DNA of 64,000 nucleotides from Aquabacter sp965279295. GTDB lineage: Bacteria > Pseudomonadota > Alphaproteobacteria > Rhizobiales > Xanthobacteraceae. How positions within the stretch are numbered: position 1 is the first letter of the stretch; every line of letters starts with the position of its first letter. The position numbers were made by a program, and so were the translations under genes. Below, in pieces: positions 8,635 to 15,976 of this stretch. The stretch lies in the NCBI GenBank assembly GCA_965279295.1, contig CBDIHQ010000017.1. The stretch is one strand, 5' to 3'. Below the pieces are notes generated by a model. That model was not told the DNA's origin. It made no database searches and saw only the letters and a list, made by a program, of their open reading frames with translations.

Positions 8635-9381
8635 ATGGCGACCTCTCGCAATATCATTGTCACAGGTGCAAGCCGCGGCATCGGCGCCGTGGTGGCAGCC
8701 GAACTCGCAGCGCGCGGCCACACCGTCGGCTGCCTGTCCCGCAAGGGGGAGGGGCCGCAGGGGCTCGACCTGGCGGACGACCTGCGCGCCCGCATGGTGC
8801 TGCTGAAGGGCGATATCCTCGATCCCGCATCCATGACGGCGGCGTTTGAAGACTTCGAGCGTCGCGTCGGCCCGGTGAGCGGCCTCGTACAGAATGCCGG
8901 CATCCATATCGAGGGACCGGCGGATCGCCAGCCTCTGTCGGAATTCGAGGAGGTGATGCGAACCAACGCCACCGCCACCTTCACCGTTTGCCAGCAGGCC
9001 TATCCATTTCTGCTCAAGGCAGGTGGCGGTCTCATCGTCAATATGGGGTCGTTCTTCGACAAGATGGGTGTGCGTCGCAACGCTGCCTATTGCGCCTCCA
9101 AGGCGGCGGTCGCCGCCATCACCCGCTGCCTCGCGGTGGAGTGGGCGGCCAAGAAAATCCGCGTGATGACGGTGGCTCCGGGCTACATCGAGACCGACCT
9201 CAACAAGGATTTCCTCGCTTCCGAGAAGATCCGCGCCTTCCTGGCCGCCCGTATTCCCGTGGGTGGCCCAGGCGAAGCGCAGGATGTGGCGCGCCTGATC
9301 GGCGGTCTGTTCGCGGAAGATATCGGCTTTCTCACCGGCGAGACCATCTATCTCGACGGCGGCCAGGGCATGGCTCTTTAG
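8635..9381 (+). CDS. Short-chain dehydrogenase/reductase
   Basis: A classical SDR of 248 residues: cofactor motif TGASRGIG near residue 10, NAG in VQNAGIH, and the catalytic Ser-Tyr-Lys set in NMGSFF and AAYCASKAA. The C-terminus ends with TIYLDGGQGM, usual for 3-oxoacyl reductase-like SDRs. It starts one base after the stop of the hydratase gene. It probably oxidises or reduces an alcohol/ketone group of a pathway intermediate. Whether the substrate is a CoA ester or a free ring alcohol cannot be told from the sequence. Confidence 0.88.
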   Translation: MATSRNIIVTGASRGIGAVVAAELAARGHTVGCLSRKGEGPQGLDLADDLRARMVLLKGDILDPASMTAAFEDFERRVGPVSGLVQNAGIHIEGPADRQPLSEFEEVMRTNATATFTVCQQAYPFLLKAGGGLIVNMGSFFDKMGVRRNAAYCASKAAVAAITRCLAVEWAAKKIRVMTVAPGYIETDLNKDFLASEKIRAFLAARIPVGGPGEAQDVARLIGGLFAEDIGFLTGETIYLDGGQGMAL

Positions 9382-9392
9382 GGTGACATGAA

Positions 9393-10559
9393 ATGACGCT
9401 TTTCCATCGCCTCGACGCCGCGCTCGACCTGCCGGAGGATGAAGCCCTCCTGCTCGAAAATGTGCGGGCGTTCGCCCGCGACGAGGTGGCGCCGCGCGCG
9501 GCGCACCACGACGAGACGAAAGAATTTCCCTGGGAGAACGTGGAGGGCATCAACGCGCTCGGCTTGAACGCCATGTTCGTGCCCGAGGCCTACGGCGGCG
9601 CGGGCCTCTCCTATCTCTCCTATCTGATTTGCGTCAGGGACATCTCGGCCGCCTGCGCCTCGACCGGCATTATCTGGGCGACCAACTTTCACGCCATCAA
9701 GCCGCTGATCGACTTCGGCTCGGAGGAGCAGAAGATGCGCCTCCTGCCGCGCATCGCGGAGGGCGGCCTTGCGGCTCTGGTCATCACCGAGCCGGACGCA
9801 GGCTCCGATGCCACGGGCATGCGCACCAAGTTCACGCCTGACGGCGACGACATCATCGTCAACGGTTCCAAGACCTTCATCACCAACGGCGATGTCGCCG
9901 ATCTCTATGTGCTGTTCGGCAAATGGTCCGAGACGGAAGATCCCAAGAAGGCGATCTCCTGCCTGATCCTGGAGAAGGGCACGCCGGGGCTTTCGGTGGT
10001 GCGGCTGGAGGACAAGATGGGCCACCGCGCCTCCTCAACCGCCTCGCTTTCCTTCGACAATTGCCGCGTGCCGAAGGCCAATCTGCTGCGCGGTCCCGGC
10101 GAGGGACTGAAGCTTCTCCTGGCTTCGCTCAACAAGTCGCGCCCCTCGGTCGCGGCCCACGCGCTCGGCATCGCCCACGCCGCCTTCGACGACAGCATCG
10201 CCTACATCAATGGCCGCAAGCAGTCGGGAAAGAAGATCATCGAATTCCAGGGCATCCAGTTCTTGCTTGCAGACCTCGCCGCCGAGATCGCGCTTTGCGA
10301 CACTTGGCTGGTGCATGTGGCGAAACAGATCGAAGGCGGCGCCACCGACATCGGCGTCGAAGCCTCCATCCTGAAGATGCGCGCCACCGACATCGCCATG
10401 CGCATGGCGACCGAAGCGGTCCAGCTTCACGGCGGCTACGGCTATGTGAAGGACTACCGGGTGGAGCGCCTGATGCGCGACGCCAAGATTACGCAGATCT
10501 GGGAAGGCACGAACCAGATCCACCGGCAACTCATCGGCCGCAGCTTCATCGAACGCTGA
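9393..10559 (+). CDS. Acyl-CoA dehydrogenase
   Basis: A 388-residue flavoenzyme with the full family layout: N-terminal helices, the FAD-binding segment ALVITEPDAGSDATGM, and the C-terminal LHGGYGYVKDY followed by QIWEGTNQIHR. Glu 371 in WEGTNQ aligns with the catalytic base of medium-chain enzymes, so it should be active. It removes two hydrogens from an acyl-CoA to give the 2-enoyl-CoA for the hydratase. Electrons would pass to ETF; no etf genes are in the window. It starts 11 bases after the SDR gene. Confidence 0.92.
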   Translation: MTLFHRLDAALDLPEDEALLLENVRAFARDEVAPRAAHHDETKEFPWENVEGINALGLNAMFVPEAYGGAGLSYLSYLICVRDISAACASTGIIWATNFHAIKPLIDFGSEEQKMRLLPRIAEGGLAALVITEPDAGSDATGMRTKFTPDGDDIIVNGSKTFITNGDVADLYVLFGKWSETEDPKKAISCLILEKGTPGLSVVRLEDKMGHRASSTASLSFDNCRVPKANLLRGPGEGLKLLLASLNKSRPSVAAHALGIAHAAFDDSIAYINGRKQSGKKIIEFQGIQFLLADLAAEIALCDTWLVHVAKQIEGGATDIGVEASILKMRATDIAMRMATEAVQLHGGYGYVKDYRVERLMRDAKITQIWEGTNQIHRQLIGRSFIER

Positions 10560-10568
10560 GGACAGCAC

Positions 10569-11444
10569 ATGACTGAAAAGCATCCGGTCGGCGTCGCCGG
10601 CAGCGGCACCATGGGAACCGGCATCGCTATCGTCGCGGCGCGGGGCGGTTTCCCCACCATCGTGTTCGATCTCGACGCCAAGCGCGTCGAAGCCGCAATC
10701 GTGTCCATGCGCGCCTTCTTCGGCAAGTCGGTCCAGCGCGGAAAGCTCACGCAGGCGCAGGTGGACGAGATCATGGGCCGGGTCTCCGGCACCAGCGATA
10801 TCAAGGACCTTTCCGCCTGCGGGCTGGTGATCGAAGCGATCTTCGAGGAACTGGAGGTGAAGGGGAAGCTCTTCGCCGCGCTCAACGAGGTGTGCCAGCC
10901 CCACACCCTGTTCGCCTCGAACACCTCGACGCTTTCCATCACCGAGATCGCCGCCAAGTCCGGCCGCGACGACCGGTTCGTCGGCATGCATTTCTGCCTG
11001 CCGGCGCAGCTCATGAAGCTGGTGGAGATGTCGCCCGGCCTCAACACCTCGGACGAGAGCTTCAAGGCCGCCTGGGCCATGTGCGAGCAGATGGGCCAGC
11101 GGCCGGTGAAGACGCAGGACGCGCCCGGCTTCATCCTCAATTACTTCCTGGTGCCCTTCAACAACGACGCCATCCGGCTGGTGGAGGAAGGCGTTGCGGA
11201 GCCGGCCGAGATCGACAAGGCCATCAGGGGTGCGCTCGGCTATGCAATGGGCCCGATGGAACTGCTCGACCTTGTCGGCCTCGACACCCAGGTTCTGCTC
11301 TGCGAGGCGCTGAACGGCGTCACCCACGAGCCGCGTGCCGCCTGCCCGCCGCTGCTGCGCCGCATGGTCGCCGCCGGCCGGCTCGGCCGGAAGACCAAGC
11401 GCGGCTTCCTCGATTATCAGTCCACCGCGATCTTCGGAGCCTGA
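10569..11444 (+). CDS. 3-hydroxyacyl-CoA dehydrogenase (short, ~290 aa)
   Basis: Rossmann motif VGVAGSGTMGTGIA at the N-terminus, NTSTLSITEIA in the middle, and the C-terminal domain segments PGFILNYFLVPFNNDAIRLV and GPMELLDLVGLD. His 141 and Glu 153, the catalytic pair, are kept. The strongly conserved HFFNP motif reads HFCLP here, so the active-site edge is altered and the substrate may be unusual. ATG 10569 follows GAGGA. It is one of three dehydrogenase-type proteins of this family in the same operon. Confidence 0.87.
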   Translation: MTEKHPVGVAGSGTMGTGIAIVAARGGFPTIVFDLDAKRVEAAIVSMRAFFGKSVQRGKLTQAQVDEIMGRVSGTSDIKDLSACGLVIEAIFEELEVKGKLFAALNEVCQPHTLFASNTSTLSITEIAAKSGRDDRFVGMHFCLPAQLMKLVEMSPGLNTSDESFKAAWAMCEQMGQRPVKTQDAPGFILNYFLVPFNNDAIRLVEEGVAEPAEIDKAIRGALGYAMGPMELLDLVGLDTQVLLCEALNGVTHEPRAACPPLLRRMVAAGRLGRKTKRGFLDYQSTAIFGA

Positions 11445-11447
11445 GTT

Positions 11448-12101
11448 ATGCCCCATCAAGTGATCGCGACCGGCGAAAGCCGCTCCTTCCCGGAAAGCCA
11501 TCCCCTTCTTGAGGCCGCGCAGGGCGAGGGCGATGTTCTGGTCCTCCTCGGGGACGGCGCGGGCGCCACCTTTGCCGGCATCGCGCAGCAGAGCGCCTAT
11601 GGCCTGATCCTGATCGAACTCGGAACCGAGTGCCTCGGGGTCCACACCGGCGAAAGCCGGGGCGATGAGGGCGGCAATGTGCTCGGCTTCGCCCGCTTCC
11701 GCCTGGGTATCGCCGCGCCGAGCGATCTGGTGGAGATCGTCCGTCAGCCCAACACGCCGGATAGCGCAGTCGCGGCCGCAAGGGCGCTGTTCGAAGCCCA
11801 TGGGCTCAAGACCGCCGTGTGCGGCGACTTCCCGGGCCGCATCATCGACCGCCTCGTGCGCCCCTATTACAACGCGGCGCTGAGCCGGCTGGACGCGAAG
11901 CTCGCCACCGCTTCCGACATGGATCTGACGTTGCGTCTCGGCCTCGGCTATCCCGAAGGCCCGATCGAGCTTCTGGAGCGCACGGGCCTCGACGCGCATT
12001 ACGACGTGACGCAGGCGCTCTACGCGGCGTTTGGTGAGCAGCCCTATAGCCCCGCCCGCCGCGCCCAGGTGGCGAAGGCGCGCGCCAACGGAGGGCTGTG
12101 A
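11448..12101 (+). CDS. Stand-alone 3-hydroxyacyl-CoA dehydrogenase C-terminal-domain protein
   Basis: A 217-residue protein. From about residue 128 it has GDFPGRIIDRLVRPYYNAAL and GYPEGPIELLERTGL, the all-helical C-terminal domain of 3-hydroxyacyl-CoA dehydrogenases. The first half (DVLVLLGDGAGATF, LILIELGTEC) has no GxGxxG nucleotide-binding motif, so NAD binding is doubtful. It starts three bases after the preceding dehydrogenase stop. It may form a heteromer with the full-length dehydrogenase before it, or it may be a degenerate paralogue. The frame is intact and there is no sign of truncation by mutation. Confidence 0.75.
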   Translation: MPHQVIATGESRSFPESHPLLEAAQGEGDVLVLLGDGAGATFAGIAQQSAYGLILIELGTECLGVHTGESRGDEGGNVLGFARFRLGIAAPSDLVEIVRQPNTPDSAVAAARALFEAHGLKTAVCGDFPGRIIDRLVRPYYNAALSRLDAKLATASDMDLTLRLGLGYPEGPIELLERTGLDAHYDVTQALYAAFGEQPYSPARRAQVAKARANGGL

Positions 12102-12102
12102 G

Positions 12103-13215
12103 ATGCAGCCGCTCGACGGGGTTCTCGTCGTCGATTTCTCCACCCTTTTGCCGGGCCCCCTGGCGAGCCTGATCCTGGCCGAAGCCGGCGCGCAGGTGGT
12201 GAAGATCGAGCGTCCGGGCCGGGGCGACGAGATGCGCAGCTATGAGCCGCTGGTCGGCGATGACGGCATCAATTTCCACATGCTGAACCGCGGCAAACGA
12301 TCCATCGCGCTGGATCTCAAGGCTGCGGATGCCGTGGAGAAGCTGACGCCGCTGCTGCGCAAGGCGGATATCCTGGTGGAGCAGTTCCGCCCCGGCGTGA
12401 TGGAGCGGCTAGGCCTGGGCTATGCGGCGGTCAAGGCCATCAACCCCGGTATCGTCTATTGCTCGATCACCGGCTGGGGCCAGACCGGGCCGAAGGCGTC
12501 GGTGGCGGCGCATGATCTCAATTATATGGCCGAGAGCGGCGTGCTGGGACTCTCCGCAGGCGTGGACGGCGCGCCCGTCCTGCCGCCGGTGCTCGCGGCC
12601 GACATCGCGGGCGGCACCTATCCCGCCATCATGAACATCTTGATGGCACTGCGGCTGAAGGAGCGGACCGGCACCGGGACCCATCTCGATGTTGCCATGG
12701 CCGACAATCTGTTCTCCTTCGTCTATTGGGGCCTTGGCAACGGCTTCGCCTCCGGCGCCTGGCCGGTCAGCGGGCGCGAACTGGTGACGGGCGGATCGCC
12801 CCGCTACCAGATCTATCGCACCAGGGATGATCGCTACCTCGCGGCGGCGCCGCTGGAAGACAAGTTCTGGGAGAATTTCACCGCCATCATCGGCCTCTCC
12901 GAGGCGCTGCGCGCGCCGGCCGCGCCGGTGGATGAGGTGACAGCCGAGGTCGCCGCGCGGATCGCCGAGAAGACGTCGGACGAATGGCGTGCCGCCTTTG
13001 CGGGCAAGGATGTGTGCTGCTCCATCGTCGCCACTTTGGAAGAGGCGGTCGCCGATCCGCATTTTGCCGCGCGCGGCGTGTTCCAGCAGCGCCTGTCGCT
13101 GGGCGGCACGAGTATCCCGGCGCTTCCGGTCCCGCTCGCGCCTGCCTTCCGGTCCGCCGCCGATGGTGCCGCTCCGGCGCTGGGCGAAGCGGGCGACCCG
13201 TTACAGTATCTCTGA
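12103..13215 (+). CDS. Alpha-methylacyl-CoA racemase-like CaiB/BaiF protein
   Basis: A 370-residue CaiB/BaiF protein. Unlike the first CoA-transferase of this operon it has His 137 in AHDLNYMAESG, Asp 167 in AADIAGG and Glu 252 in LEDKFW. These match the His/Asp/Glu set of alpha-methylacyl-CoA racemase, so it is called a racemase/epimerase rather than a transferase. ATG 12103 follows GGAGGG, and a longer in-frame start at 12031 is not needed. A racemase implies that the pathway meets a 2-methyl-branched or ring-bound stereocentre next to the thioester. That is the best substrate clue in the cluster. Confidence 0.82.
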   Translation: MQPLDGVLVVDFSTLLPGPLASLILAEAGAQVVKIERPGRGDEMRSYEPLVGDDGINFHMLNRGKRSIALDLKAADAVEKLTPLLRKADILVEQFRPGVMERLGLGYAAVKAINPGIVYCSITGWGQTGPKASVAAHDLNYMAESGVLGLSAGVDGAPVLPPVLAADIAGGTYPAIMNILMALRLKERTGTGTHLDVAMADNLFSFVYWGLGNGFASGAWPVSGRELVTGGSPRYQIYRTRDDRYLAAAPLEDKFWENFTAIIGLSEALRAPAAPVDEVTAEVAARIAEKTSDEWRAAFAGKDVCCSIVATLEEAVADPHFAARGVFQQRLSLGGTSIPALPVPLAPAFRSAADGAAPALGEAGDPLQYL

Positions 13216-13228
13216 AAGGACTGCCGCC

Positions 13229-14230
13229 ATGCGCAGCTATCGCGTCTGGGAGCATGGCGCTCCCGATACCATGCGGATAGATGACCTCCCGGATCTGACG
13301 CCCGGCCCCGGCGAGATCGCCGTCGACGTAAAAGCCGCCGGCATCAATTTCCCCGACGTGCTTGTCATCAGCGGGCAATATCAGATCCTGCCTCCGCGCC
13401 CGTTTACGCCAGGCAAGGATTTCGCCGGTGTGGTCCGTGCGGTGGGCGCTGGTGTCGAGGGCTTCCAGCCTGGCGACCGGATCATGTCCCAGGTGGAATT
13501 TGGCGCCTATGCCGAACAGGCCATCACCACGCCCGCACAGAGCTTCAAGATACCGGACGGGCTGAGCTTCCCCGCCGCCGCCGCCATGGGCCTCGTCTAC
13601 CAGACCGCCTATTTCGCGCTGGTGGACCGGGGCCTCTACAAAAAGGGCGAAACCGTGCTCGTGGGCGGCGCCGCTGGCGGTGTCGGCCTTGCGGCGGTGC
13701 AGATCGCCAAGGGGCTCGGCGCGCGGGTTCTCGCGGCCGTCCGCTCTGAGGAAGAGGCGAACGTCGCCCGCGAGGGCGGGGCCGATCACATCATCGACGT
13801 CTCGGTGGACAACCTGCGCGACAACCTGCGCGCCCAGGTCCACAAGGCCACCGACGGCCACGGCGCGGACGTGGTGCTCGACCCGCTCGGCGGCGATTTC
13901 TTCGCTGCTGCCTTGCGCGGCATGGCCTGGTGCGGGCGGCTGGTTGTCATCGGCTTCGCCGCCGGGGATATCCCCAGCGTGAAGGTGAATTATCTGCTGG
14001 TGAAGAACATCTCCGTCTGCGGCTTGCAATGGAGCGACTATCGCGACCGTACGCCGGAGCGTGTGCGCGCCGTGCAGGAGGACCTGTTCCGCCTCTGGCA
14101 TGAGGGTTCGGTGCGTCCGCGCGTCATGCGCGCCTTTCCCTTCGTCGAGGCCCCGGAGGCGCTCAATCTGGTCCACCAGGGCAAGGTGCAGGGCAAGGCC
14201 GTGATCTCGATGGAGCGCGACGGCGCATGA
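13229..14230 (+). CDS. Zinc-independent quinone oxidoreductase (MDR superfamily)
   Basis: A 333-residue NAD(P)H:quinone oxidoreductase-like protein of the medium-chain dehydrogenase/reductase superfamily. It has GINFPDVLVISGQYQ, TPGKDFAGVV and the cofactor motif VLVGGAAGGVGLAAVQIA. The structural and catalytic zinc ligands of alcohol dehydrogenases are missing. Such proteins reduce quinones or activated enones/enoyl-CoAs. ATG 13229 follows AAAGGA. Its 3' end overlaps the next gene by an ATGA, so it is translationally coupled. A role in reducing a 2-enoyl-CoA or ring enone is possible. Confidence 0.87.
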   Translation: MRSYRVWEHGAPDTMRIDDLPDLTPGPGEIAVDVKAAGINFPDVLVISGQYQILPPRPFTPGKDFAGVVRAVGAGVEGFQPGDRIMSQVEFGAYAEQAITTPAQSFKIPDGLSFPAAAAMGLVYQTAYFALVDRGLYKKGETVLVGGAAGGVGLAAVQIAKGLGARVLAAVRSEEEANVAREGGADHIIDVSVDNLRDNLRAQVHKATDGHGADVVLDPLGGDFFAAALRGMAWCGRLVVIGFAAGDIPSVKVNYLLVKNISVCGLQWSDYRDRTPERVRAVQEDLFRLWHEGSVRPRVMRAFPFVEAPEALNLVHQGKVQGKAVISMERDGA

Positions 14231-15744
14231 GCGTGCTGCCCGTCTCCACGATCGTCGGTGTGGTCGGTGCCGGGGCCATGGGCTCAGGCATCGCTCAGGT
14301 GGCAGCGCGCGCCGGGCATCCCGTGCTTTTGTTCGATGCCCGGGCCGGCGCCGCAGAGGCGGGGCGCGCCGCAATCCTCTCGGATTTCGCCAAGCTGGTC
14401 GCGAAAGGCCGGCTTTCGGCGGATGAGGCGGAAGCGGCCGGCGCGCGTGTCCAGGCTGCCGCCGCGCTTGCCGACTTCAGGGATGCGGGCCTCGTGATCG
14501 AAGCCATCGTCGAGGACCTTGCGGTCAAGCGGACCCTGTTCCGCGACCTGGAGGGGATCGTGGCCGAGGATGCGATCCTCGCCACCAACACCTCTTCCCT
14601 CTCCATCACCGCCATCGCCGCCGGGGCCCGCCATCCCGAGCGGGTGGCGGGGCTGCACTTCTTCAATCCCGCTCCCATCATGGCGCTGGTCGAGGTGATC
14701 TCGGGTATCGCGACGGCGCCGGAGGTGGCGACACGGCTGGTTGAGACGGCGCAGGCGTGGGGCAAGCAGCCGGTGCGGGCCAAGTCCACGCCCGGCTTCA
14801 TCGTCAACCGCGTCGCTCGCCCGTTCTACGCCGAAGGTCTGCGCCTCCTGGAGGAGGGGGCCGCCGATCCCGCGACACTGGATGGCGTGATGCGCGAATG
14901 CGGCGGCTTCCGAATGGGGCCGTTCGAACTCATGGACCTGATCGGCCACGACGTGAACTTCGCCGTGACGCGCTCGGTGTTCGACGCCTATTTCGGCGAT
15001 CCGCGCTTCCGTCCCTCTCTCACCCAGCAGGAACTGGTGGCGGCGGGCTGGCTTGGCCGCAAGACCAAGCGCGGCTTCTACGACTATGCGCCCGGCGCAA
15101 CGCCGCCCAAGCCGGTTTCGCTGCCGCCGGGCCAGCGTGCCGCTTCGGTGCGCATCGAAGGCGCGCTTGGGCCTGCGGAGGCGATTGCCGATCTCATCGC
15201 AGCCGCCGGTATTCCGGTGGAGCGCGTATCGGGCGATGGTCTGCTGCGGATCGCAGGCGCCACCATCGCGCTCACCGATGGACGCAGTGCCACGCGGCGT
15301 GCGGCGGAAGAGGGCATTTCCGATCTCGTCTTGGTCGATCTCGCACTCGACTTCACTCGGGCGACCCGTATCGCGCTCGCCAAGGCGGATCAGGCGCCGG
15401 AGGGCGCGCTCTCGGCAGCCGCCGGCCTGTTCCAGGCGCTCGGCAAGGAGGTCAGCGCGCTGGACGATGCCCCCGGTCTTGCCGTCATGCGCACCCTTGC
15501 CATGCTCGCCAACGAGGCGGCGGACACCGTGCTCCAGGGTGTGGCTTCGGCGCAGGACGTCGACAAGGCCATGACGGCTGGGGTGAATTATCCGCGTGGA
15601 CCGCTCGCCTGGGCGGATGCGGTGGGACCGGCGCGCATACTCGCCGTGCTGGAGGCGATCCAGGAGGCGACCGGCGATGATCGTTACCGCCCGTCGTCCC
15701 TTCTGCGTCGGCGCGTGACCTTAGGGCACACCCTTTCGGCGTGA
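14227..15744 (+). CDS. 3-hydroxyacyl-CoA dehydrogenase, PaaH/PaaC-like (two C-terminal domains)
   Basis: A 505-residue protein with the GVVGAGAMGSGIAQ Rossmann motif, NTSSLSITAIA, the canonical HFFNPAPIMALVEV (catalytic His 144), PGFIVNR, and a second C-terminal helical domain (residues 400-500, NYPRGPLAWADAVG). This length and layout match PaaH/PaaC-type dehydrogenases, which oxidise 3-hydroxyadipyl-CoA and similar dicarboxylyl-CoA esters. It is the last gene of the rightward operon. Its normal active-site motif contrasts with the altered one in the protein at 10569. A substrate with two carboxylates late in the pathway would fit but is not proven. Confidence 0.9.
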   Translation: MSVLPVSTIVGVVGAGAMGSGIAQVAARAGHPVLLFDARAGAAEAGRAAILSDFAKLVAKGRLSADEAEAAGARVQAAAALADFRDAGLVIEAIVEDLAVKRTLFRDLEGIVAEDAILATNTSSLSITAIAAGARHPERVAGLHFFNPAPIMALVEVISGIATAPEVATRLVETAQAWGKQPVRAKSTPGFIVNRVARPFYAEGLRLLEEGAADPATLDGVMRECGGFRMGPFELMDLIGHDVNFAVTRSVFDAYFGDPRFRPSLTQQELVAAGWLGRKTKRGFYDYAPGATPPKPVSLPPGQRAASVRIEGALGPAEAIADLIAAAGIPVERVSGDGLLRIAGATIALTDGRSATRRAAEEGISDLVLVDLALDFTRATRIALAKADQAPEGALSAAAGLFQALGKEVSALDDAPGLAVMRTLAMLANEAADTVLQGVASAQDVDKAMTAGVNYPRGPLAWADAVGPARILAVLEAIQEATGDDRYRPSSLLRRRVTLGHTLSA

Positions 15745-15823
15745 GCCGCCATGGCATCCGAGCGGTCTGTGCGGCCGCTTATATTCTTCGCTGCAATCGG
15801 GTTTTTGTGTTGTTGAAAGAAGC

Positions 15824-15853
15824 TTGGCTGTTCGGCGGTGGCAGTCGTATGAA
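15824..15853 (+). promoter_or_regulatory. Possible sigma-70-type promoter of the chemosensory operon
   Basis: TTGGCT at 15824-15829 and TATGAA at 15848-15853 are 18 bases apart in the 232-base gap before the receptor gene. The match is moderate and there is no supporting element, so this is only a candidate. Confidence 0.3.
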
Positions 15854-15976
15854 ATGCGATTGGGGCCTCGCCGCTTTGTGAAGCAATATCCCTAGCTTTA
15901 AATGGGATGAACTCATGTCGTAACCGCGCTATATGCAGAGGGTCTGCCGCCGAAGCCCCACCTGAGTGAGCGAAGT

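Noticed and set aside
10035..12143. A 702-codon minus-strand open frame
   Set aside because: It lies antisense to three overlapping dehydrogenase-type genes with intact motifs and shows no family signature of its own.
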